A stretch of 64,000 nucleotides of DNA from Streptomyces sp. MNU76 (GTDB lineage Bacteria > Actinomycetota > Actinomycetes > Streptomycetales > Streptomycetaceae): positions 186,001 through 250,000 of the forward strand of contig NZ_JAJKLK010000021.1 in assembly GCF_020982545.1 (NCBI RefSeq), given 5' to 3'. Positions 17,191-25,632 of this stretch are shown here, one piece after another. The translations under genes were made by a program, and so were the position numbers. Position 1 is the stretch's first letter. Each line of letters begins with the position of its first letter. The notes beneath the pieces were generated by a model. That model was not told the DNA's origin, ran no database searches, and was given only the letters and a program-made list of their open reading frames with translations.

Positions 17191-17305
17191 GGGGCTTCTC
17201 GCGCAGTTCCCCGCGCCCCTAAAGGATTCAGGCCCTGCGGGCCTGAAAAAAGCCGGGGCGCAGCCCCGCTTTTTCAGGGGCGCGGGGAACTGCGCGAGAA
17301 GCCCC
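17191..17305. repeat. Streptomyces-type intergenic palindrome, copy 1
   Basis: Positions 17191-17220 (GGGGCTTCTCGCGCAGTTCC followed by CCGCGCCCCT) and 17276-17305 are perfect 30-bp inverted repeats. Between them lie two smaller hairpins, CAGGCCCTGCGGGCCTG at 17230-17246 and an A-rich/T-rich stem around CGGGGCGCAGCCCCG. The inner stem with its T-run would act as terminator for the SDR gene. Confidence 0.88.
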
Positions 17306-17357
17306 ACCGGAGCCGCACCCGACAACGCGCCCCCAGCGGAGCCGTACGCTTCGGTGC

Positions 17358-18374
17358 GTGAGCGAAGACTTCAGTTTCGGCCCGGCCACCGGCGTGGGAT
17401 CCATGCCGGGCGGGGACGCCAGAGAAGCCGCCAAGACAGTCACCGGCACCTTCGAGTGGCCGCAGACAGGCATGGCGCACCTCCCCGAACTCCCCGCCCG
17501 AGGCCCCGGCGCCGATATGATCGGCAGAACCGCCGGCCTGCTCGTCGAGCTGTACGCCCGCGTGGAACCCAGCGGCTGGCGCATCGGCGACCGCCCGGGC
17601 CGGGACACCAAGCGGGCCAGGTCGTGGCTGGGCGAGGACCTCGACGCGCTGGAGGAGTTCACCCAGGGGTACGAGGGCCCGCTGAAGGTCCAGGCCGTCG
17701 GCCCCTGGACCCTCGCCACCGCGCTGGAGCTGAAGAACGGTGAGGCCGCCCTCTCCGACCCCGGCGCCTGCCGCGACCTCGCCGGCTCGCTCGCCGAGGG
17801 CCTGCGCCAGCACCTCGCCGAGGTGCGGCGGCGCGTCCCCGGCGCCCGGATCGTGCTCCAGCTCGACGAGCCGTCCCTGATCGCCGTCCTGCGCGGCCAG
17901 GTCAAGAGCGCCAGCGGCTACCGCACCCACCGCGCCGTGGACCGCCAGCTCGTCGAGGCCACCCTCAGGGACGTCATCGGCGTCCACGCGGAGCACGGGC
18001 CCGTCGTCGTGCACTCCTGCGCCCCCGACGTACCCTTCGCGCTCCTGCGTCGCGCCGGTGCCACCGGTATCTCCTTCGACTTCACCTTGCTCACTGAGCG
18101 TGACGACGACATGATCGGGGAAGCGGTGGAAGGAGGCACGAAGCTGCTCGTCGGTGTCGTGCCGACCACCGAGGGGGCATTGTCAGAGGCTGCCGGTAGC
18201 GTCATGGGGGTCAGGACGCTGTGGCGCAGGCTGGGACTGCATCCGGGGCTGCTCGCGGAGGCGGTCACGGTCACTCCGACGTGCGGACTCGCGGGGGTCT
18301 CCCCGGCGTACGCACGCCGGGCGCTCGCCCACTGCGTCAAGGCGGCGAGATCCCTCGCGGACAACCCAGAGTGA
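17358..18374 (+). CDS. MetE-like cobalamin-independent methionine synthase core protein
   Basis: A 338-residue protein matching the C-terminal catalytic barrel of MetE but without the N-terminal half, like the short archaeal enzymes. It starts with FGPATGVGSMPG, has QLDEPSL in mid-protein, and shows zinc ligands His219 and Cys221 (VHSC) and Cys309 (TPTCGLAG). The fourth MetE ligand, a glutamate, appears to be replaced in the ISFDFT strand. The methyl donor is unknown; such proteins need not use folate. The stop overlaps a GTG that could start ligA, so the two genes are probably co-transcribed. Confidence 0.78.
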   Translation: MSEDFSFGPATGVGSMPGGDAREAAKTVTGTFEWPQTGMAHLPELPARGPGADMIGRTAGLLVELYARVEPSGWRIGDRPGRDTKRARSWLGEDLDALEEFTQGYEGPLKVQAVGPWTLATALELKNGEAALSDPGACRDLAGSLAEGLRQHLAEVRRRVPGARIVLQLDEPSLIAVLRGQVKSASGYRTHRAVDRQLVEATLRDVIGVHAEHGPVVVHSCAPDVPFALLRRAGATGISFDFTLLTERDDDMIGEAVEGGTKLLVGVVPTTEGALSEAAGSVMGVRTLWRRLGLHPGLLAEAVTVTPTCGLAGVSPAYARRALAHCVKAARSLADNPE

Positions 18375-18388
18375 CGGAGGACAACACG

Positions 18389-20608
18389 GTGGCCGGCGAC
18401 AAGGACGCACAGCCCACATCGGTGCCCGCCGAGGCGGCGGTGCCCGCCGAGGCCCGCGAGAAGCACGCGCGGCTCGCCGAACAGATCGAGGAGCACCGCT
18501 TCCGTTACTACGTGAAGGACGACCCGATCGTCAGCGACGCGGAGTTCGACGAACTCCTGCGCACGCTGGAGGCGTTGGAGGACGAGTACAGCGAGCTGCG
18601 CACCCCGGACTCGCCGACGCAGAAGGTGGCCGTCGAGTACGAGACCGACCTCGCCGAGGTCGAGCACCGCGAGCGCATGCTCTCCCTCGACAACGTCTTC
18701 GACGACGAAGGGCTCGCCGCCTGGGCCGAGCGCGTCGCCAAGGACGTCGGCACCTCCGACTACCACCTGCTGTGCGAGCTCAAGATCGACGGCCTCGCGG
18801 TGAACCTGACGTACGAGGACGGCAGGCTCACCCGAGCCGCCACCCGGGGCACCGGCCGGACCGGCGAGGACATCACGCCCAACGTCATGACGATCGCCGA
18901 GATCCCGCACCGGCTGAAGGGCGACCGCGTCCCTGGGCTCGTCGAGATCCGGGGCGAGGTCTACTTCCCGATGGAGGCATTCCAGGGCCTCAACGAACGC
19001 CGGGTGGCGGCCGGCGAGAAGCCGTACGCCAACCCCCGCAACTCCGCCTCGGGTTCACTGCGCCAGAAGGACCCCAAGGTCACCGCGACCCTGCCGCTGC
19101 ACATGGTCGTCCACGGCATCGGCGCCCTGGAGGGCTTCGACGGCGGCTTCACCCGCCTCTCCCAGGCCTACGACCTCCTCAAGTCGTGGGGCCTGCCCAC
19201 CGCCGAGCACAACAGCGTGGTCGACGACCTCGACGGCGTACGGGAGTTCATCGCCTACTACGGCGAGCACCGCCACTCCGTGGCGCACGAGATCGACGGC
19301 GCGGTCGTCAAGCTCGACGAGATCCGGCTCCAGGGCCGTCTCGGATCGACGGCCCGCGCACCCCGTTGGGCGATCGCCTACAAGTACGCGCCGGAAGAGG
19401 TCAACACCAAGCTCATCGACATCAAGGTGGGCGTCGGCCGCACCGGCCGGGTCACCCCGTACGCCCAGGTCGAGCCGGTCACGGTGGCGGGCTCCGAGGT
19501 CGAGTTCGCCACCCTGCACAACCAGGAGGTCGTCAAGGCCAAGAACGTCCTCATCGGTGACACGGTCGTCATCCGCAAGGCCGGGGACGTCATCCCCGAG
19601 ATCCTCGGGCCGGTCGTGGCGCTGCGCGACGAGAACGAGACGCGTCCCTTCGTGATGCCGAGCGAGTGCCCGGAGTGCGGGACGCCGCTGCGCGCGATGA
19701 AGGAGGGCGACATCGATCTGCGGTGCCCCAACGCCCGTAGCTGTCCCGCCCAGTTGAGAGAGCGCGTCTCGTATCTGGCGGGCCGGGAGTGCCTGGACAT
19801 CGAGCACTTCGGCGGTGTCGCCGCCGCGGCACTGACCCGCCCGCTGGAGCCGGCCGACCCGCCCCTGGTCGACGAGGGCGACCTCTTCGACCTCACCGTG
19901 GAGAAGCTGCTCCCCATCAAGGCCTACGTCCTGGACGCGGACAGCGGCCTGCCCAAGCACGACCCGAAGACGGGCGAACCGAAGGTCGTCACGGTCTTCG
20001 CCAACCAGAAGGGCGAGCCCAAGAAGAACACCCTCGCGCTGCTCCAGAAGATCGAGGAGGCCAAGAGCCGTCCGCTCGCCCGCTTCCTCAACGGGCTCTC
20101 CATCCGCCACGTCGGACCGGTCGCCGCCCAGGCCCTGGCCCGCGAGTTCCGTTCGATCGAGCGGATCGAGCAGGCCACGGAGGAGGAACTCACCGCGGTC
20201 GACGGGGTCGGCGCCATCGTCGCCACGGCGCTCAAGGAGTGGTTCGCCGAGGAGTGGCACCGGGAGATCATCCGTAAGTGGAAGGCGGCCGGAGTCCCCC
20301 TGGAGGACAAGGGCGCCGGCGAGGACGAAGGTCCCAGGCCCCTCGAAGGGCTGACGGTCGTCGTGACCGGCACACTCGAACACCACACGCGCGACGGGGC
20401 CAAGGAGGCACTGCAGAGCCGGGGCGCCAAGGTGACCGGCTCGGTGTCGAAGAAGACCTCCTTCGTCGTGGTCGGTGAGAACCCGGGCTCCAAGTTCGAC
20501 AAGGCGATGCAGCTCAAGGTACCCGTCCTGAACGAGGACGGCTTCGCCGTCCTGCTCGAACAGGGACCGGACGCGGCCGCGGAAGTCGCGCTCCCGATCG
20601 AGGAGTAG
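18389..20608 (+). CDS. ligA: NAD-dependent DNA ligase LigA
   Basis: A 739-residue replicative ligase. Domain Ia has YYVKDDPIVSDAEFD; the adenylated lysine is Lys132 in CELKIDG; the OB-fold follows (VGVGRTGRVTPYA). The zinc finger is complete with Cys427, Cys430, Cys446 and Cys452. Helix-hairpin-helix repeats (LNGLSIRHVG; TAVDGVG) and a BRCT domain (LEGLTVVVTGTLEHHTRD) end the protein. GTG at 18389 is chosen because GGAGG at 18376-18380 is well placed; GTG at 18371, overlapping the upstream stop, would add six residues. An acidic ~45-residue insert after the zinc finger resembles other streptomycete ligases. Confidence 0.93.
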   Translation: MAGDKDAQPTSVPAEAAVPAEAREKHARLAEQIEEHRFRYYVKDDPIVSDAEFDELLRTLEALEDEYSELRTPDSPTQKVAVEYETDLAEVEHRERMLSLDNVFDDEGLAAWAERVAKDVGTSDYHLLCELKIDGLAVNLTYEDGRLTRAATRGTGRTGEDITPNVMTIAEIPHRLKGDRVPGLVEIRGEVYFPMEAFQGLNERRVAAGEKPYANPRNSASGSLRQKDPKVTATLPLHMVVHGIGALEGFDGGFTRLSQAYDLLKSWGLPTAEHNSVVDDLDGVREFIAYYGEHRHSVAHEIDGAVVKLDEIRLQGRLGSTARAPRWAIAYKYAPEEVNTKLIDIKVGVGRTGRVTPYAQVEPVTVAGSEVEFATLHNQEVVKAKNVLIGDTVVIRKAGDVIPEILGPVVALRDENETRPFVMPSECPECGTPLRAMKEGDIDLRCPNARSCPAQLRERVSYLAGRECLDIEHFGGVAAAALTRPLEPADPPLVDEGDLFDLTVEKLLPIKAYVLDADSGLPKHDPKTGEPKVVTVFANQKGEPKKNTLALLQKIEEAKSRPLARFLNGLSIRHVGPVAAQALAREFRSIERIEQATEEELTAVDGVGAIVATALKEWFAEEWHREIIRKWKAAGVPLEDKGAGEDEGPRPLEGLTVVVTGTLEHHTRDGAKEALQSRGAKVTGSVSKKTSFVVVGENPGSKFDKAMQLKVPVLNEDGFAVLLEQGPDAAAEVALPIEE

Positions 20609-20836
20609 GGGTTGAAGGTCACCCGTTCGGCGCATACCAGATGCATACGGGTGGCCGGTCGCATTCGGGCAACCGACACCGACCGCTGCCCGTGGAAGCC
20701 TTGTGCGGCCTACTGTTGAGATGTGCGCCTGCCGTGCCCGGACGCGTGGCGGGTTCTCGGACGCGGTGTCGCCCCGGGTAGTCCGGGAGCAACGGGCCGC
20801 GTGGCGTGGGCACCGCCGGCTGTGAGAGGGACGGGA

Positions 20837-23260
20837 ATGGAACCGACCGAGAGCGTCGCCCCGGACTCGCGGCTGCGCCTGCGCCGGGTCTCCGGGGCCT
20901 GGCGACGGGGCCGCTCCCTGCTCATGGGAGAACGCCCGTTCGGGGGAGGCCGCGAGTCCGGACCTCGGGAGCCGGGCAGCCGGGGACCCACGAGCCCGGA
21001 TCCGGGGAGCCGGGAGCGGGGACCCGGCCGGGCGACGGGGACGGAGCCCAGGACCGGGGTCACCTGGCCGCCGGGCCGTGCGGGTGCGAGCGCACGCGGC
21101 CCGCTCGTACCGGGCCCGGCACAGCTCACCTCCGGCACCGCGGTCGACGCGGGCCGGGCGCCCACCCTCACCGGCTCGCTCGGCGAGAGCCGCGGCCACG
21201 AGCTACCGGGCCACGAAGCCGACCGGCACCTGTCCTGGCCCGCACTGCCCGCCGTGATCGTGGGCCTGGCCGGCGCCATCCTGGGCGCCGGGTTCTACCG
21301 GGCGTTCGCGGGGCAGCACGCCCTCTTCCCGGCCGGAGCGGTCGGCTGGTCCCTCGCCCTGCTCACCGGCATCATCGTCGGCCACCTCGTCGCCATGGGC
21401 CGCGCCCGCTGGTGGGGCGGCACCGGCTCCGGAGCCGCCCTCACCCTCGCCGTCCTGCTGCTCTACGGCTGGGTGGCGGCCGGCATGGTCAGCCTCACGG
21501 TCGTCGTGCTCGTCGGCGTCGCCCGCCGGGGGCGCTGGCGCCAGGGCGTGCTGCACGGCGCGGTCGACATCCTCGGCATCGGCGCCGCCGCGCTCGTCCT
21601 GCGGGTCTTCGGCCGGGTCCCCTCGGTGGAACACCCCTGGGACCCGGACAGCTGGAACCTCTACTCGGCGCCCCAGGTGGCCCTGGTCGCGATCGCCTAT
21701 CTCGTGGTCAGCCGCGTCCTGCTCTGGTACCTGGCCGCACCGCGCGGCGGTCTGCCCACCGTCGCGCGCACGGCCCTGGTCAGACAGGGTCTCGTCGCCG
21801 TCGCGCTGCTCGGCATCGCTCCGCTGGTCTGTGTCGTCGCCCTCGCCCAGCCGCTGCTGCTGCCGCTCTTCGCCATCCCCCTCATCGCGCTCGACTCCAC
21901 CCTGTGGATCGCCCGCGCCCGGGCCGAGGAACAGCTGCGCGACCCGCTCACCGGACTGCCGAACCGTCAGTGGCTGCTGGAACGCACCTGGACCGCCCTG
22001 GACGACGCCGAACGCATCGGGGCGAGATCGGCACTGATGCTGATCGACCTCGACCGTTTCCGGTCCGTCAACGACACGCTCGGGCACCTCGCGGGTGACC
22101 GGCTGCTGTTGCAGATAGCCGACCGGCTGCGGGTCGCCCTGCCCCGCGGAGCGGAGGCCGCGCGACTCGGCGGCGACGAGTTCGCCGTCCTGCTGCCCGT
22201 CGCCGACTCCACCACGTCCGCGTCGCGCGTCGCCCGCAACCTCGTCGCCGCGCTCGGCTCACCGCTCGACCTCGACGGGCTCACCCTCGTCCTGGAGGCC
22301 AGCGCCGGGCTCGCCGTCTTCCCCGACCACGCGCTCGACGCGGAGGGGCTGCTGCGGCGGGCGGACGTGGCGATGTACCAGGCGAAGCGGGACCGTACGG
22401 GTGTCGAGGTCTACGAGTCCAAGCGGGACTCCAACACCCCGGACCGGCTCGGTCTGCTCGGCGACCTGCGGCGTGCGCTGGACGCGCGCGAGGTCGAGCT
22501 GCACTACCAGCCCAAGGTCCGCTTCGACGGGCAGGTCGCCGGTCTGGAGGCGCTGGTGCGGTGGGTGCACCCCGAGCGGGGGAAGGTACCGCCGGACGAG
22601 TTCATAGCGATCGCCGAGTCGTCCGGGCTGATGCCGCATCTGACGGAGTACGTCCTGGACACGGCCCTCGCGCAGGTGGCGAGGTGGCGGGCGCAGGGGC
22701 TCCACGTGCCTGTCGCCGTGAACGTGTCCCCGCGTGACGTCCACACCCCCGGGTTCGCGGGGGCGGTGGCCGCGCGGCTCGCCCGGCACGGGGTGCCGGC
22801 CGGGGCGCTTCAGCTGGAGATAACGGAACACGTGCTCCTGGAGGACCCGCAGCGGGCCGCGGACACGCTGGCCGGGCTGACCGGGCACGGGGTGAAGATG
22901 TCGCTCGACGACTTCGGGACCGGGTACTCGTCGCTGGTGCACCTGCGGCGGCTGCCGGTGAGCGAGCTGAAGATCGACCGGTCGTTCGTGGCGCGGCTGG
23001 CCATCGACAACGAGGACGCGGAGATCGTGCGCTGCACGGTCGATCTCGCGCACTCGCTGGGTCTGCTCGTCGTGGCGGAGGGCGTCGAGGACGACGAGAC
23101 GTGGGAGCGGTTGCGGGACCTCGGGTGCGACGCGGTGCAGGGATGGCTCGTCGCTGCCGCGATGCCGCCGGAGGAGGCCACGGCGTGGCTGCGGGCGCGG
23201 GGGTCTCGGGGGTGGCAGCGGCCGGCGGCGGCGTTGCCGGCGGCTACCGCCGAGGAGTAG
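20837..23260 (+). CDS. rmdB: Membrane GGDEF-EAL c-di-GMP enzyme (RmdB-like)
   Basis: An 807-residue protein. A Gly/Pro/Arg-rich N-terminal region of about 135 residues is followed by some eight hydrophobic segments to about residue 350. The GGDEF motif is intact at 445-449 and the EAL motif at 571-573 (GLEALVRW). All EAL metal and catalytic residues are visible: VNVSPRD, LEITEH, DDFGTGYSS, LKIDRSF, AEGVE. It should therefore be able to degrade c-di-GMP and perhaps make it. In S. coelicolor the gene next to ligA is, as I recall, rmdB, a phosphodiesterase affecting development. ATG 20837 has weak GAGAGGGACGGG ahead of it. Confidence 0.85.
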   Translation: MEPTESVAPDSRLRLRRVSGAWRRGRSLLMGERPFGGGRESGPREPGSRGPTSPDPGSRERGPGRATGTEPRTGVTWPPGRAGASARGPLVPGPAQLTSGTAVDAGRAPTLTGSLGESRGHELPGHEADRHLSWPALPAVIVGLAGAILGAGFYRAFAGQHALFPAGAVGWSLALLTGIIVGHLVAMGRARWWGGTGSGAALTLAVLLLYGWVAAGMVSLTVVVLVGVARRGRWRQGVLHGAVDILGIGAAALVLRVFGRVPSVEHPWDPDSWNLYSAPQVALVAIAYLVVSRVLLWYLAAPRGGLPTVARTALVRQGLVAVALLGIAPLVCVVALAQPLLLPLFAIPLIALDSTLWIARARAEEQLRDPLTGLPNRQWLLERTWTALDDAERIGARSALMLIDLDRFRSVNDTLGHLAGDRLLLQIADRLRVALPRGAEAARLGGDEFAVLLPVADSTTSASRVARNLVAALGSPLDLDGLTLVLEASAGLAVFPDHALDAEGLLRRADVAMYQAKRDRTGVEVYESKRDSNTPDRLGLLGDLRRALDAREVELHYQPKVRFDGQVAGLEALVRWVHPERGKVPPDEFIAIAESSGLMPHLTEYVLDTALAQVARWRAQGLHVPVAVNVSPRDVHTPGFAGAVAARLARHGVPAGALQLEITEHVLLEDPQRAADTLAGLTGHGVKMSLDDFGTGYSSLVHLRRLPVSELKIDRSFVARLAIDNEDAEIVRCTVDLAHSLGLLVVAEGVEDDETWERLRDLGCDAVQGWLVAAAMPPEEATAWLRARGSRGWQRPAAALPAATAEE

Positions 23261-23312
23261 CGCCGGCGCCTGACAGCTCGGGGTTCGGGTGTGTGGGCGG
23301 GCGCGGGTGCGT

Positions 23313-23449
23313 GGGACTTCTCGCGCAGTTCCCCGCGCCCCTGAAAAGCAGGGGCTGCGCCCCGTGCTTTTCAGGCCCGCAGCTCCGTCGCCTTTCAGGC
23401 CCGCAGGGCCTGGTCTTTCAGGGGCGCGGGGAACTGCGCGAGAAGCCCC
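23313..23449. repeat. Streptomyces-type intergenic palindrome, copy 2
   Basis: Positions 23313-23346 and 23416-23449 pair over 34 bp with one mismatch. The outer 30 bp are nearly identical to the repeat at 17191-17305 (GGGA instead of GGGG at the left tip). The interior differs and carries CAGGGGCTGCGCCCCGTG and several CTTTCAGGCCCGCAG units. Apart from this repeat and a short stretch before gatC, the 317-bp gap at 23261-23577 shows nothing else. Confidence 0.88.
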
Positions 23450-23577
23450 ACGCGGCCGAGGTCGCCCGATTACAGTGCACCCGAGCCACTGGGCGCCCGG
23501 CCCAGCGGCGCGGCCAGCGCCCCGCGCCCCATAGGATTGGCGCCAAACCACACACACTCACCCCAGAGGATCGCTGC

Positions 23578-23874
23578 ATGCCTGGCATCACGCGCGAGGA
23601 GGTCGCCCACCTCGCACGGCTGGCGCGTCTGGAGCTGAAGCCCGAAGAACTCGAACACTTCGCGGGCCAGCTGGACGACATCATCGGCGCGGTCGCCCGC
23701 GTCAGCGAGGTCGCCGACCAAGATGTACCGCCGACCTCGCACCCGCTGCCGCTGACGAACGTCATGCGCGCGGACGAGGTCCGTCCGTCGCTCACCCCCG
23801 AGCAGGCGCTGTCCGCCGCCCCGGCCCAGGAGCAGCAGCGTTTCAAGGTGCCGCAGATCCTGGGGGAGGACTGA
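23578..23874 (+). CDS. gatC: Glutamyl-tRNA(Gln) amidotransferase subunit C
   Basis: The 98-residue GatC is a short helical and extended chain that wraps around GatA and stabilises the complex. It starts MPGITREEVAHLARLARLEL, the typical beginning, and ends FKVPQILGED, the segment that lies at the GatA-GatB interface. AGAGGAT lies before the ATG. It is first in gatC-gatA-orf80-gatB, with only 7 bp before gatA. Confidence 0.95.
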   Translation: MPGITREEVAHLARLARLELKPEELEHFAGQLDDIIGAVARVSEVADQDVPPTSHPLPLTNVMRADEVRPSLTPEQALSAAPAQEQQRFKVPQILGED

Positions 23875-23881
23875 TCACGTC

Positions 23882-25378
23882 ATGACCGACAGCATCATCA
23901 AGCTCACCGCGGCGGAGATCGCCGCGAAGATCGCCTCCGGCGAGCTGACCGCCGTCCAGGTCACCGAGGCCCACCTGGCCCGGATCGAGGCCGTCGACGA
24001 GAAGGTGCACGCCTTCCTGCACGTCGACCGCGAGGGCGCCCTCGCCCAGGCCCGCGCCGTCGACGAGAAGAAGGACCGGGGCGAGAAGCTCGGGCCGCTC
24101 GCCGGTGTCCCGCTCGCGCTCAAGGACATCTTCACCACGGTCGGGGTTCCCACCACCGTCGGTTCGAAGATCCTGGAGGGCTGGATCCCGCCGTACGACG
24201 CCACTCTCACCAAGCGGCTGAAGGACGCGGACGTCGTCATCCTCGGCAAGACCAACATGGACGAGTTCGCCATGGGGTCCTCCACCGAGAACAGCGCCTA
24301 CGGGCCGACCGGCAACCCCTGGGACCTCACCCGTATCCCGGGCGGCTCCGGCGGCGGTTCCTCCGCCTCGCTCGCCTCCTACCAGGCGCCCCTCGCCATC
24401 GGCACCGACACCGGCGGTTCCATCCGCCAGCCGGCCGCCGTCACTGGCACCGTCGGCGTCAAGCCGACGTACGGCGCGGTCTCCCGCTACGGCATGGTGG
24501 CGTTCTCCTCCTCCCTCGACCAGGGCGGGCCCTGCGCCCGTACGGTCCTGGACGCGGCGCTGCTGCACGAGGTGATCGCCGGTCACGACCCGCTGGACTC
24601 CACCTCCATCGACGCCTCGGTCCCGCCGGTCGTCGAGGCCGCCCGCAACGGCAGCGTCGCCGGGATGCGCGTCGGTGTCGTCAAGCAGTTCCGCGGCGAG
24701 GGCTACCAGGCCGGTGTGGTGCAGCGGTTCGACGAGTCCGTCGCGCTGCTGAAGGAGCTGGGCGCCGAGATCGTCGAGCTGGACTGCCCGTCGTTCGACC
24801 TGGCGCTGGCCGCGTACTACCTGATCGCGCCGAGCGAGTGTTCGAGCAACCTCGCCCGCTTCGACGGGCTGCGCTACGGCCTGCGGACCGGCGACGACGG
24901 CACCAACTCCGCCGAGGCGGTCACCTCCCTCACCCGTGAGGCGGGCTTCGGTCCCGAGGTGAAGCGCCGCATCATGCTCGGCACGTACGCGCTCAGCTCC
25001 GGCTACTACGACGCGTACTACGGCAGCGCCCAGAAGGTCCGTACGCTCATCACCCGGGACTTCGAGAAGTCGTTCGAGAAGGTCGACGTCATCGTGTCGC
25101 CGACCACGCCGACCACCGCCTTCCCGATCGGCGAGCGCGCCGACGACCCGATGGCGATGTACCTGGCGGACCTCTGCACCATCCCGACCAACCTCGCGGG
25201 CAACGCCGCGATGTCCCTGCCCTGCGGCCTCGCGCCGGAGGACGGGCTGCCGGTCGGACTGCAGATCATCGCCCCGGCGCTCAAGGACGACCGTCTTTAC
25301 AAGGTCGGCGCCGCCGTCGAGGCCGCCTTCGTGGAAAAGTGGGGGCACCCGCTTCTCGAGGAGGCTCCGTCGCTGTGA
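23882..25378 (+). CDS. gatA: Glutamyl-tRNA(Gln) amidotransferase subunit A
   Basis: A 498-residue amidase-signature enzyme that frees ammonia from glutamine for conversion of Glu-tRNA(Gln) or Asp-tRNA(Asn). The catalytic lysine is in PLALKDIFTT, the Gly/Ser-rich signature in GGSGGGSSASLAS carries the cis-Ser, and the nucleophile Ser in GTDTGGSIRQPA. The length is normal. The stop TGA overlaps the GTG of the next small gene. Confidence 0.96.
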   Translation: MTDSIIKLTAAEIAAKIASGELTAVQVTEAHLARIEAVDEKVHAFLHVDREGALAQARAVDEKKDRGEKLGPLAGVPLALKDIFTTVGVPTTVGSKILEGWIPPYDATLTKRLKDADVVILGKTNMDEFAMGSSTENSAYGPTGNPWDLTRIPGGSGGGSSASLASYQAPLAIGTDTGGSIRQPAAVTGTVGVKPTYGAVSRYGMVAFSSSLDQGGPCARTVLDAALLHEVIAGHDPLDSTSIDASVPPVVEAARNGSVAGMRVGVVKQFRGEGYQAGVVQRFDESVALLKELGAEIVELDCPSFDLALAAYYLIAPSECSSNLARFDGLRYGLRTGDDGTNSAEAVTSLTREAGFGPEVKRRIMLGTYALSSGYYDAYYGSAQKVRTLITRDFEKSFEKVDVIVSPTTPTTAFPIGERADDPMAMYLADLCTIPTNLAGNAAMSLPCGLAPEDGLPVGLQIIAPALKDDRLYKVGAAVEAAFVEKWGHPLLEEAPSL

Positions 25379-25617
25379 GCAAGACACTGTCCAAGGCCAA
25401 GGACTTCCAGAAGTCCAAGTCCGGTACGTACGTGTCCATCGCCACCACCGCCTTCGGCGCGTGGGGCATCGCCAAGCGGATCAAGAAGGCTCGCGCCGAG
25501 CAGGACACGCTGCGGCTGATCGACGCGTCCGTGGCCGCCATCGGCATCGTCACCGGCCTCGCCGTCCTCTACCGCGAACTGAAGCGGCTGGGCGACGACG
25601 ACGTCCTGCTGGGCTGA
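25375..25617 (+). CDS. 80-aa membrane protein inside the gat operon
   Basis: GTG at 25375 overlaps the gatA stop by 4 nt and the product ends 15 bp before gatB, so it is translated within the operon. The N-terminus is basic (VSKTLSKAKDFQKSKSG), followed by a small hydrophobic stretch (TYVSIATTAFGAWGIA), a charged loop (KRIKKARAEQDT) and a second helix (DASVAAIGIVTGLAVLYREL). No family is recognised. Its tight coupling to the gat genes could mean a role in anchoring the complex, but position alone is weak evidence. Confidence 0.75.
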   Translation: MSKTLSKAKDFQKSKSGTYVSIATTAFGAWGIAKRIKKARAEQDTLRLIDASVAAIGIVTGLAVLYRELKRLGDDDVLLG

Positions 25618-25632
25618 GAGGGAAGTAAGACC

